The notes: generated from the letters alone by a model not told the origin. Shown: positions 1 to 6,143, counted from the stretch's first letter. The stretch is DNA of 64,000 bases from an uncultured Gemmiger sp. (GCA_944386225.1 CALXAH010000002.1:124001-188000), one strand, 5' to 3'. A program made the numbers and translations.

Positions 1-31
1 CATCAGGCCGCCGGTACATCTTTTCAGCCAT
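1..31 (-). CDS. Possible start of an unidentified gene running off the left edge
   Basis: Read on the minus strand, an ATG at 31 is preceded by a purine-rich AGGAAAGGATGG stretch that could act as a ribosome-binding site. It opens a frame of ten codons (MAEKMYRRPD) that continues past the window edge. It would be divergent from hicAB and share the operator-rich spacer. Ten codons are too few to identify a product, and the frame could be chance. Confidence 0.25.
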   Translation of the reverse strand, partial: MAEKMYRRPD

Positions 32-90
32 GCTGACCCATCCTTTCCTGTCTGCGTATCCCTATGGCGTTCCTTAATCCTCCTGCATAA

Positions 91-138
91 ATACGTAAAA
101 TACGTAATTTGCAGGTTGACAAATACGTATAATACGTA
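91..138. promoter_or_regulatory. Four ATACGTA operator-like repeats upstream of and inside the hicAB promoter
   Basis: ATACGTA occurs at 91-97, 100-106, 123-129 and 132-138. Each contains the 6-bp palindrome TACGTA. They form two pairs, each pair offset by 9 bp, with the pairs 32 bp apart. The downstream pair lies entirely between the -35 and -10 boxes. HicB antitoxins are DNA-binding autorepressors, so these are the obvious HicB or HicAB operator candidates (inference). Confidence 0.75.
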
Positions 139-144
139 TATAAT
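116..144 (+). promoter_or_regulatory. Consensus promoter of hicAB
   Basis: TTGACA (116-121) and TATAAT (139-144) are separated by exactly 17 bp, a perfect sigma-A promoter. Two ATACGTA repeats fill the spacer, so a bound repressor would block RNA polymerase directly. The expected transcription start is near 151, just upstream of hicA. Confidence 0.85.
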
Positions 145-169
145 ATAAAAGAAGGGAGGGACCGGGAGG

Positions 170-361
170 ATGCCAATGACACCCAAAGATATGGTACGGC
201 TACTGGAGCAAAACGGATTTGCATACATCAGCTCCAACGGTTCACACCGAAAGTACAGAAACCCGGCCACAGGGAAAACGGTGATTGTTCCGTTCCACGC
301 CAAAGACTTGAAACCGGGCACCGAAAAGAACATTCTGAAACAGGCGGGGCTGAAAGAGTAG
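170..361 (+). CDS. hicA: HicA-family mRNA interferase toxin
   Basis: A 63-residue protein of typical HicA length. HicA toxins have a double-stranded-RNA-binding fold and cleave mRNA when free of HicB. The signature is visible: an N-terminal helix (KDMVRLLEQNGF), then the G-S-H-R/K-Y segment with the catalytic histidine (NGSHRKYRNP), then the strand TVIVPFHAKDLKPGT and a final helix ending NILKQAGL. A GGGAGGG ribosome-binding site precedes the ATG, and a second in-frame ATG lies two codons later. hicB follows after 26 bp under the same consensus promoter. The toxin-first order is the usual one for hicAB. Confidence 0.92.
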   Translation: MPMTPKDMVRLLEQNGFAYISSNGSHRKYRNPATGKTVIVPFHAKDLKPGTEKNILKQAGLKE

Positions 362-387
362 GCCCCGCCCTGAAAGGGGGAAATCCA

Positions 388-768
388 ATGCGTAAAATTT
401 TCTATCCCGTCGTATTCCATCCGGAGGAAGTCGGCTATACGGTTTCTGTTCCTGATCTGGACGGGTGCTTCACCCAGGGCGACACCATGAACGAGGCCGT
501 AGCCATGGCCCAAGACGCTATCGGCTTGATGCTGGAGGATTGCGCCGACTATCCCCAGCCGAGCAACCCGGCGAACATCGAAACTGCACCCGGCGACTTC
601 GTGGTAATGGTTCAATTTGACGAGGAATCTTACAAGAAGCAGTTCAAGCCGGTAAAAAAGACCCTGTCAATTCCCAGCTGGTTGAACGAGGCAGCCGAAG
701 CGGCACACATCAACTTTTCCAGCGTGCTGCAAGAGGCTCTTAAACAACGACTGTATAACGCCGACTAA
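388..768 (+). CDS. hicB: HicB-family antitoxin
   Basis: A 126-residue antitoxin partner of HicA. The N-terminal HicB domain (about residues 1-65) has the typical FHPEEVGYTVSVPDLDGCFTQGDT core with the partial RNase-H-like fold, followed by a helix with the AxxxAxxAI pattern. The C-terminal part (about residues 88-126, IPSWLNEAAEAAHINFSSVLQEAL) looks like a ribbon-helix-helix DNA-binding domain, in agreement with autorepression at the ATACGTA repeats. Its ribosome-binding site is AAAGGGGG, 5-6 bases before the ATG. A terminator follows 11 bp after the stop, so the operon is just these two genes. Confidence 0.92.
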   Translation: MRKIFYPVVFHPEEVGYTVSVPDLDGCFTQGDTMNEAVAMAQDAIGLMLEDCADYPQPSNPANIETAPGDFVVMVQFDEESYKKQFKPVKKTLSIPSWLNEAAEAAHINFSSVLQEALKQRLYNAD

Positions 769-779
769 CCATTCACAAG

Positions 780-812
780 GCGCTCTCCGCGAGGAGGGCG
801 CTTTTCTTTTTT
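780..812 (+). terminator. Rho-independent terminator of hicAB
   Basis: A 9-bp stem (GCGCTCTCC with GGAGGGCGC, one G-U pair) and a GCGA loop are followed by TTTTCTTTTTT. Confidence 0.85.
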
Positions 813-895
813 ATCGCGCACGAACACCCCCTCTGGCCGTGACAGGGTCTTTCCGTGTTTCTCGTGCACGCTCCAAAGCTGGCGACATCTCAAAC

Positions 896-1450
896 TTACA
901 GCGCGTCCATCAGCTCCGTGAGCCACCGGGGGCGGCGGCTGCCGATGGGCAGGATCTCCCCGTTGCGGTACTCCGCCACCAGCTCGAAGCCGTTGTCGTT
1001 GTCAAAGAAGCGGGCTTCATCACAGTAAGGCAGCACCTTTGCAACGTCTGCAAAACGGTGGGCAAAACGGCTTTCCACGTCCCGCCGGGGAATATCATGG
1101 CCGCCTTTGCGAACGCGGTTTTGGATGCGCTGCAGGCTCTCCTGTACGGTGTCCAGGCCGATGTAGTACAAGCGGATGTAATACCCCTGTTCTCGCGCCC
1201 GGCGGGCCAGCTTGCGGGTGTAGCCGCCGGAGAGGGTCGTTTCCTGGGTGAAGCTGACCCCATCGGCCAGGGCGTGTTCCAGGCGCTCTACCGCCAGCTT
1301 GCCGCCCTCGTATTCATCCCCGCCCAGTTCAGCGGTGATCTTGTCCGGGTCCACAATAATGCCCAGGTCAGTGCGTTCGGCCTTGAGGGAGCCGGTGAGA
1401 CTGGACTTCCCGCAGCCGTTCACGCCGCCGATTATGGTGAAGATTTTCAT
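896..1450 (-). CDS. Zeta-toxin-like P-loop kinase
   Basis: A 184-residue P-loop protein. The Walker A motif GGVNGCGKSS is at residues 8-17, followed by VDPDKI (about 33-38) and the zeta-family sequence FTQETTLSG (about 67-75), a position where zeta toxins carry substrate-binding residues. Zeta toxins phosphorylate UDP-N-acetylglucosamine and block wall synthesis; small chromosomal or mobile-element homologues often have unknown substrates. A GGAAAGGA ribosome-binding site lies 6 bases before the ATG. No recognisable epsilon antitoxin is beside it; the only upstream candidate is the unidentified frame at 1505-1948. Whether it is a toxin or another small-molecule kinase is open. Confidence 0.8.
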   Translation of the reverse strand: MKIFTIIGGVNGCGKSSLTGSLKAERTDLGIIVDPDKITAELGGDEYEGGKLAVERLEHALADGVSFTQETTLSGGYTRKLARRAREQGYYIRLYYIGLDTVQESLQRIQNRVRKGGHDIPRRDVESRFAHRFADVAKVLPYCDEARFFDNDNGFELVAEYRNGEILPIGSRRPRWLTELMDAL

Positions 1451-1504
1451 AGCGTTTTCCTTTCCTGCCTCCGGCAGCCGCCGGGGGCTTTTCTTTGTGC
1501 CTAT

Positions 1505-1948
1505 TTAGTTCGATGCTGCGGCGGGTTGCTTTCCCTGGTTTCGCACCTGCTGTCTGCTCTCGGCTGGCGGTGGCTCGATTTGCAAGCATAGCGCGTGGAT
1601 ATCTGCGCAGGAAAAGACGTGCCGCCGGTTACAATACGTTTCGTATACTTGCGTTATACAATTCGTTATTTCATATATACGGAACTTATCCAACGGTTTG
1701 ACAGGCTCCAGACAGTTGCCGAACAGTTCGGCAACTACCTCGCCGGAGATCCAGCCGCGCGAAAGGGTGTGAGCCCGGCTCACTAACTCCGCAACCGTTG
1801 CGGAGTTAAAACTATTGCCGTTCCCCTGCCGTGAGCTGAACTCATACCAGGACAGGCAGGGGTCCAAGAGCTGGACATCCTCCCCAATCGGACGCCGGCA
1901 GCTAATCGCACCGTGCGACAAGCTGCACAGGATCCAACGGGTCGGCAA
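1505..1948 (-). CDS. Uncertain small protein upstream of the zeta-like kinase
   Basis: An open frame of 147 codons with only a TTG start (1946-1948) and no clear ribosome-binding site. The central part (about SATVAELVSRAHTLSRGWISGEVVAELFGN) has protein-like composition, and the frame ends 54 bp before the zeta-like kinase, so it could be its partner. Against this, the DNA is full of perfect palindromes, for example 1715-1735 (9-bp arms) and 1785-1807 (10-bp arms), continuing the palindrome cluster to its right. I recognise no family. It may be a real gene or an accidental frame through a structured non-coding region. Confidence 0.3.
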   Translation of the reverse strand: MPTRWILCSLSHGAISCRRPIGEDVQLLDPCLSWYEFSSRQGNGNSFNSATVAELVSRAHTLSRGWISGEVVAELFGNCLEPVKPLDKFRIYEITNCITQVYETYCNRRHVFSCADIHALCLQIEPPPAESRQQVRNQGKQPAAASN

Positions 1949-1970
1949 ATTATCGACCCCTTTTCTGCCC

Positions 1971-2266
1971 GTCGCAATTTGCGACGTCCTAAAGGGGGTT
2001 CCGTTACGTTACTCCCCTTTCCTGGGGTGGGGTTCCGCTTCGTTACCCCATCATGCGTTCAAGGGGGTCGCTCTAAGCTACCCCCTTTGCCCCGGGATGG
2101 GGTCGCCTTAAGCTACCCCACCAGTGCGACAAATTGTCGCACCGGTGCCGTTTTCGCAATTTGCGATAACGGTGCAGTGGCCGATTCGCTGGCAGGTAGC
2201 CCGAAATCCGGACGGGCTCGGAACCTTAAAAAACCTAAATCAACAGTTGTCCCAACTTGGGACAAC
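1971..2266. repeat. Cluster of dissimilar palindromes in a gene-free stretch
   Basis: Between 1949 and 2310 I find no convincing gene but at least seven inverted repeats. Perfect ones are 1971-1985 (7-bp arms, CGCAA-T-TTGCG core), 2124-2142 (9-bp arms, GTGCGACAA) and 2246-2266 (10-bp arms, GTTGTCCCAA). An imperfect one is at 2147-2173. GGGG/CCCC-armed hairpins are at 1991-2020, 2028-2050, 2061-2087 and 2098-2120; the first two share a loop sequence, as do the last two. Most arms differ between repeats, so this is not one operator repeated. A replication or transfer origin, structured RNA or regulatory island are all possible. Confidence 0.7.
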
Positions 2267-2310
2267 TCCCGCGCACCCTCTGCGGCCCCTGGCCGGCCCT
2301 GTGGCGGGTT

Positions 2311-2847
2311 TTACTCTTCGGGGGTGGGCGTTGTATTTATGGGGGCACAATCCCCTTTTTTAAGCTTCTTTTCCATCCGAACGCACAAATACTCCGTATA
2401 CTCAAGAGATTCGTGCAGCATTGCAACCATTTCCTGCTCCGGGATTCGATGCATCCATGTTTTATCTTTTCTATAGAACGTGTAGCTGTCGTTGCCTTCT
2501 GCATCTTTTTCGATATCAATATCATAGCCTACTGCCTGAATGGATGTTATAAACGCATTCCATCGTTCTGCCCCAGATTGCAGTCTTGCCGTTAAAGCGT
2601 TGAGGGATTGTTGATCTTCGGGAAAGTTTAAGATTTCAAACATTTCATCAATGCCTATCAAGAGCTCCATTACTGAAACATTCAGCGCCTTGGCTATCCG
2701 ACTGATAGTTTCGCTGTCCACCCCATCGCTGTCGCGCTTAATAATTGAATATAGAGTACTGTACGGTACATTGGCCATGATAGAAAGCCTGCGGATACTC
2801 AATCCTTTCATATTGCACAATTCTTGGATTCGTTTTCCTATCCCCAT
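2311..2847 (-). CDS. XRE-family helix-turn-helix repressor
   Basis: A 178-residue protein with an N-terminal HTH_3/XRE DNA-binding domain (about residues 5-65: IQELCNMKGLSIRRLSIMANVPYSTLYSIIKR, then SETISRIAKALNVSVMELL). The C-terminal part, about 110 residues, is acidic and helical and I do not recognise it; it has no peptidase (LexA/ImmA-like) motif. A good AGAGGTGAG ribosome-binding site precedes the ATG. It is divergent from a small XRE protein at 2979, with CGCAATTGCG palindromes between them, the classic layout of a phage or integrative-element repressor facing a Cro-like or activator gene. Confidence 0.88.
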   Translation of the reverse strand: MGIGKRIQELCNMKGLSIRRLSIMANVPYSTLYSIIKRDSDGVDSETISRIAKALNVSVMELLIGIDEMFEILNFPEDQQSLNALTARLQSGAERWNAFITSIQAVGYDIDIEKDAEGNDSYTFYRKDKTWMHRIPEQEMVAMLHESLEYTEYLCVRMEKKLKKGDCAPINTTPTPEE

Positions 2848-2884
2848 ATTCTCACCTCTTGGCTATAACATACCACGATTTTAA

Positions 2885-2955
2885 CGCAATTGCAAATATT
2901 ATAGTTGACATTATCGCAATTGCGATATATAATCACCAGTGTTGACGCAATTGCG
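2885..2955. promoter_or_regulatory. Three CGCAATTGC operator palindromes and divergent promoter region
   Basis: A consensus promoter reads rightward: TTGACA (2905-2910), 17 bp, TATAAT (2928-2933). Its spacer contains the perfect 16-bp palindrome TATCGCAATTGCGATA (2912-2927). Two further copies of the core lie at 2885-2893 and 2946-2955. This is a three-operator switch between the two divergent XRE genes. The centre copy would occlude the rightward promoter. Confidence 0.85.
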
Positions 2956-2978
2956 ATAATCCGAGTGGAGGTGAGAAA

Positions 2979-3185
2979 ATGCGTATAGATCGCGAAAAGT
3001 TCGCTGTACTCCTTATTCGTAAGAGCATGACAGCAAAGCAGGTAGCCGCTGTAGCAGGTATTTCCAATACGTCTATCTACAACGTAAAGAAGGGAATGCA
3101 GTGCAGTGACCAAATGGGCAGCAAGATCGCCCGCGCCCTGGGCGTGGATGTGTCCGAGATCATGGAGGAGGTGAAGCAGGCGTGA
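2979..3185 (+). CDS. Small XRE/Cro-like DNA-binding protein
   Basis: A 68-residue protein that is almost entirely one helix-turn-helix domain: FAVLLIRKSMTAKQVAAVAGISNTSIYNVKKG (helices 1-3), then GSKIARALGVDVSEIMEE. It has a strong GGAGGTGA ribosome-binding site (2967-2974) and a consensus promoter overlapped by operators. Size and position opposite the longer XRE repressor suggest a Cro-like or excisionase-activating regulator. Its TGA overlaps the GTG of the next small gene (GTGA, 3182-3185), so the two are translationally coupled. Confidence 0.88.
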   Translation: MRIDREKFAVLLIRKSMTAKQVAAVAGISNTSIYNVKKGMQCSDQMGSKIARALGVDVSEIMEEVKQA

Positions 3186-3310
3186 AAGAGCTGGATATTT
3201 TTGTATTTAAGCAGCAAGCCGTAGTTGACAGCCGAGATGTTGCCGAAGCCGTGAACCGTCAACATGCACACCTGTTGCGAAGTATTCAAACCATGATTGG
3301 GCATAACTAA
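3182..3310 (+). CDS. 42-residue Rha-like N-terminal peptide
   Basis: A short frame opens with GTG at 3182, overlapping the preceding stop, and ends at 3310. Its product, with core VVDSRDVAEAVNRQHAHLLR, matches the start of phage Rha regulatory proteins, whose conserved opening has the pattern V-x-S-R-x-V-A-E-x-x-x-x-x-H-x-x-V/L-L-R-x-I. Rha proteins usually run past 100 residues, so this is only the N-terminal module. The frame is intact, coupled at both ends (4 bp with the gene before, 14 bp with the one after) and reads as a deliberate mini-gene rather than a pseudogene, but it may be a truncation. Confidence 0.65.
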   Translation: MKELDIFVFKQQAVVDSRDVAEAVNRQHAHLLRSIQTMIGHN

Positions 3311-3737
3311 AGAGCAGACCAAGGCAAGGTTGGAACAGTATGCCGGGCTTCGCCTCGAATTGCAGAACCGACTGCAGCAGCTGGCAAGGCTCCAGCAGGC
3401 TGACCGTGACAGGCCGCTGCTGACGGGCAGCCGTGCCGAGGAATACGCCCGGCGGATCGCCGGCACGGTGCAACGCAACCGCCGCCAGCTGGCGGAGATT
3501 GAGGCCGCCGTGGCCACGCTACAGGATCCCCTTGAACGGGAAGTACTGCGGCTGCGGTATCTGGAACCATCCAGAGACCCGCAGACGGGCCGGAAAAGCG
3601 CAAGGCACACGACTTGGAATGAAATCTCACGCACAATGTATGGCAGCAGCGACAAGGGCACGTGTAGGGCAACGATTCGCATACACGATAGAGCGTTGCA
3701 GCACCTCACCGCCATCTGGCAGAAATCCGAACAATAA
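3297..3737 (+). CDS. Phage-type sigma-region-4-like regulator (DUF1492/ArpU-like)
   Basis: A 146-residue protein. The N-terminal half (about residues 5-75) is helical and charged (KARLEQYAGLRLELQNRL). The second half carries a sigma region 4-like unit, LQDPLEREVLRLRYLEP followed by a helix-turn-helix (TWNEISRTMYGSS-CRATIRIHDRALQHL). Such proteins control late or transfer genes in phages and integrative elements. The only start in the frame is TTG at 3297 (an in-frame stop lies directly upstream), and no ribosome-binding site is visible, so translation probably depends on coupling to the Rha-like peptide it overlaps. Family assignment comes from pattern and size only. Confidence 0.7.
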   Translation: MGITKEQTKARLEQYAGLRLELQNRLQQLARLQQADRDRPLLTGSRAEEYARRIAGTVQRNRRQLAEIEAAVATLQDPLEREVLRLRYLEPSRDPQTGRKSARHTTWNEISRTMYGSSDKGTCRATIRIHDRALQHLTAIWQKSEQ

Positions 3738-3741
3738 AAAG

Positions 3742-3795
3742 CCGCCCTCCCGGACGGCCATCACCAAGACCAGTATAGCAGAAACGGGAGGGCGG
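3742..3795 (+). promoter_or_regulatory. Hairpin sequestering the sigma-factor ribosome-binding site
   Basis: CCGCCCTCCCG (3742-3752) and CGGGAGGGCGG (3785-3795) form a perfect 11-bp stem with a 32-nt loop. The GGGAGGG at 3786-3792, the only ribosome-binding site for the sigma factor starting at 3800, is buried in the 3' arm. The hairpin begins just after the stop of the preceding gene, so ribosomes arriving there could melt it (inference). Confidence 0.7.
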
Positions 3796-3799
3796 TGCA

Positions 3800-4747
3800 A
3801 TGAAAGATATTCAATCCCCGGCGGAGGGCCTTTGCAGTCAAATGCAATCCGGCTCTGCGCCCATCGACCAGCGGCAGGAACTGAACAACGTGCTGGCACA
3901 GCTGGCCCGGCAGGGCAACAACGCAGCGCTGGCGCAGCTGTGGGAGATCAACCGCCCGGTGCTCCGTACAATGTTCTGGCGGTGGTACGACCGCAACCGA
4001 AGCATAGCGGACGCCGCCGGGCTTACCCTGGAAGACTTCGAGCAGGAAGGATTCTTTGCTGTGAAGCGGGCAGCCGAGTACCACAACCCGGAGAAAGGCG
4101 CTTTTCTGACATCGTTGCACTATTTTGTGCTACACCAGATCCGGGCGGCCACCATCGGCGCGCATGGGCGGTATACGACCACAGAGGACGGGAAAACGGT
4201 TAGGGTACCGGCGGACCCTCTGTACCGTGCGTCAAGCCTGGATGAGCAGCTGCCCGGCGAAGACGATGACCGCAGTCTTGGGGACGTTGTGCCGGACCCA
4301 GCAGCGGCCCAAGCATTTGAGAGCGTCGAACGTGATATTTACACCGAGCAGTTGAGGGCCGCTCTTGACAAGGCATTGGCCATGCTGCCGGAGCAGCAGC
4401 GGGAAGTGATACGCGGGCGATTTTTTGATAAGCTGACCCTGAAACAGGCTGGGGAATGCGTAGGCGTCAGCGGATCACGCGCCGCTCAGATTGAGTACTA
4501 CGGGCTGCGGGCCATGCGCCGGAATACAGCGCTGCGCCGGTTCTACGGTGAAAATCTTCTTTCCAGGGCCTACCGTGGTACCGGCTTTGGGGCTTGGGCA
4601 CACGGTGGCAGCGTAGAAGAACGCCTTGTGGAGAAACAGGAGGAACGGGAGCGCCGGGAGGCGGCATACAGCACAAAGCACCTGGCCGAGCTGCTGGATC
4701 TGGACGTTGCGGAGATGTGTGACTTTTTCGATGATGTGCAGCAATAA
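3800..4747 (+). CDS. Sigma-70-family RNA polymerase sigma factor of the mobile element
   Basis: A 315-residue protein. The region 2-like part (about residues 40-120) contains LEDFEQEGFFAVKRAAEYHNPEKGAFLTSLHYFVLHQIR, matching the sigma-70 region 2 pattern (D-x-x-Q-E-G... F-x-T-x-x-x-x-x-I-R). An acidic linker (EDDDRSLGDVVPDP) leads to region 4 (about 190-250: ALAMLPEQQREVIRGRFF and the HTH LKQAGECVGVSGSRAAQIE). The C-terminal 60 residues are basic, then acidic, and unfamiliar. Such factors in prophages and conjugative elements direct polymerase to element genes. Its ribosome-binding site lies in a stable hairpin, suggesting translational control. Confidence 0.85.
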   Translation: MKDIQSPAEGLCSQMQSGSAPIDQRQELNNVLAQLARQGNNAALAQLWEINRPVLRTMFWRWYDRNRSIADAAGLTLEDFEQEGFFAVKRAAEYHNPEKGAFLTSLHYFVLHQIRAATIGAHGRYTTTEDGKTVRVPADPLYRASSLDEQLPGEDDDRSLGDVVPDPAAAQAFESVERDIYTEQLRAALDKALAMLPEQQREVIRGRFFDKLTLKQAGECVGVSGSRAAQIEYYGLRAMRRNTALRRFYGENLLSRAYRGTGFGAWAHGGSVEERLVEKQEERERREAAYSTKHLAELLDLDVAEMCDFFDDVQQ

Positions 4748-4824
4748 CCGCCGGATTAATCGCAACCACGAAACAGGGGGCTCACGGCCCCTTGGGATAT
4801 ATTTTACTTATGGAGGATTGAGCC

Positions 4825-5466
4825 ATGAACAAAACCGTATTAGAAGAAGTCAAAGATAAGATCAAGACCATTGAAAGCAAGCGCATTTCTGATATGCTGG
4901 AAGTGCAGGAAGCTATTGCAAAGGCCCGGGCAGATGAAGCGGAGGCACGCAAGGCTTTGTCCAGTGCCGCCGGTGTGATGGATTCCACAGCCTACGAGGA
5001 AGCCACCGACCGCGAATTCAAAGCACACATGCTTGTGAAGATGTTCGAGGAAAAAGCCCGCCAGATGCAGGGGCAGGAGGATATCAGCGAAGAGGAAAGC
5101 GACAAAATTATTGACAGCTTGCTCGCTTATTCCAAGCAACTGGATGCGGACTTTACCGAAGCGATCAGAGAAAAGGCCGAAGAACTGAAAAAAATGCAAG
5201 AAAATTACATTGCAGAAGCGAAGGACGTGGAACGCACGATTAACTACTGGTGCGACCATATCCACGCCAATTACAATACCCGCGGGCGCACAACCTACTA
5301 CCATGACGGAAAGCCCACTCACAGAAGCCCGGAACCGGTTCCAGTCATTATTCGGCGCGGCCCGTGGGCTGGATGCGGCGCAAGCAACGCTCTTCAAGAT
5401 TTTCTGTCGCGTCTTGAGGGCAAAGGATTATTGTTTGATGCACTGAGCGGCGCGGGCCGGTACTGA
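4825..5466 (+). CDS. Predicted coiled-coil protein of the accessory segment, unknown function
   Basis: A 213-residue hydrophilic protein. Residues 1-140 are nearly all charged helix with heptad-like spacing (KDKIKTIESKRISDMLEVQEAIAKARADEAEARKAL..., then EAIREKAEELKKMQ), so a long coiled coil is expected. The C-terminal 70 residues change character (Tyr, His, Gly and Pro rich, CDHIHANYNTRGRTTYYHDGK). It lies 77 bp after the sigma factor on the same strand with a GGAGG-type ribosome-binding site. No family is recognised; phage scaffold- or tail-associated helical proteins look similar, but nothing proves that role. Confidence 0.7.
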   Translation: MNKTVLEEVKDKIKTIESKRISDMLEVQEAIAKARADEAEARKALSSAAGVMDSTAYEEATDREFKAHMLVKMFEEKARQMQGQEDISEEESDKIIDSLLAYSKQLDADFTEAIREKAEELKKMQENYIAEAKDVERTINYWCDHIHANYNTRGRTTYYHDGKPTHRSPEPVPVIIRRGPWAGCGASNALQDFLSRLEGKGLLFDALSGAGRY

Positions 5467-6049
5467 TGACTGTAAACAAAGTCATGAACAGCACAGGATC
5501 GTGTAAGCAGCTCGCAAGCGTCAGAAAGACATATGCACACATTCAATGAGCACAGTGTTCAACCGGGTGGGGGGGTACCCCCACCCGGGCCTCGGCGACC
5601 CCGCGCCGTCCAGCGCCGATTTACACACAAGGAAATTTTCAAGGGGGGAGGCAATCTTGTGCTCTCTGTTCGCTCTCTGTTCGATGTGTGCCCGCCAGCG
5701 GCGCAACAAAAAAAATAGAGGCCCGTACCCCCACCACATAGCGGAGGCCGCGCCCCTATCGCGCCGTTGCCCCTCCACCAGAAAGGGCGGAGGAACGGCT
5801 CTATAGAGACTTTACCGCCCCCACCAGAACGGGCGGAGGGGAGCCTCTATTGACATTTATACCATGGCTTCGGAGAATGTGTCAATGCGGCTCTGTTTCG
5901 ATGCCCGTGCGTGGTCACGAGCAGTGTGCAATCTGCTGTGTAGTTTTTGTATCGCCAAAGGCTCTTTGGGCTGCCCACGGCTACCTGCGAGAAGTAATGA
6001 AAAGCCCCGGAATCAAGCCATTTTTGGCTAAATACCGGGGTTTTTGTTT
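5467..6049. other. Gene-poor junction between the accessory segment and tRNA-Val
   Basis: No convincing coding sequence in 583 bp. It contains a GC-rich palindrome centred on GGTACC (5563-5588, 11-bp arms) and two hairpins sharing CCACCAGAAxGGGCGGAGG about 48 bp apart (near 5770-5792 and 5817-5840). The first is extended by GCCGTT/AACGGC flanks. A rightward terminator-like hairpin (CCCCGG at 6005-6010 with CCGGGG at 6035-6040, then TTTTTGTTTT) touches the tRNA 3' end. Short frames here have poor composition. This is the expected position of an att junction, but no duplicated tRNA end is visible inside the window. Confidence 0.55.
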
Positions 6050-6125
6050 TGGTGGGCGGTAAGGAACTCGAATCCCTGACCCCCTGCACGTCAAGCAGGT
6101 GCTCTACCAGCTGAGCTAACCGCCC
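6050..6125 (-). tRNA. tRNA-Val(GAC)
   Basis: A 76-nt cloverleaf on the minus strand. The acceptor stem GGGCGGT pairs with ACCGCCC, followed by discriminator A and an encoded CCA. The D arm has TTAGCTCAGCTGGTAGAG, the anticodon stem CCTGC/GCAGG encloses loop TTGACGT with anticodon GAC, and the T arm carries TTCGAGTC-type bases (GATTCGAGTTC). Its 3' end faces the accessory segment, the usual side for integration of phages and integrative elements. Confidence 0.95.
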
Positions 6126-6143
6126 ATGTGAATCAGCCTGTTT

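Noticed and set aside
1368-1589. Minus-strand 73-codon frame overlapping the kinase start as a possible antitoxin
   Set aside because: Arg/Ala/Lys-rich composition with no start signal; its second half is just the kinase gene read in another frame.
839-1591. Plus-strand open frame of 250 codons over the zeta-like kinase
   Set aside because: The minus strand has a Walker A motif, a good start and a ribosome-binding site; the plus frame has no recognisable motif.
1-6049. An intact inducible prophage
   Set aside because: No integrase, terminase, capsid, tail, holin or lysin gene is visible in this part; only regulators and toxin-like genes support a mobile origin.
5847-6089. Minus-strand frame of 80 codons running out of tRNA-Val
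   Set aside because: It begins inside the tRNA gene and reads through its 3' end and a hairpin; there is no ribosome-binding site. Similar frames next to tRNAs are usually artefacts.
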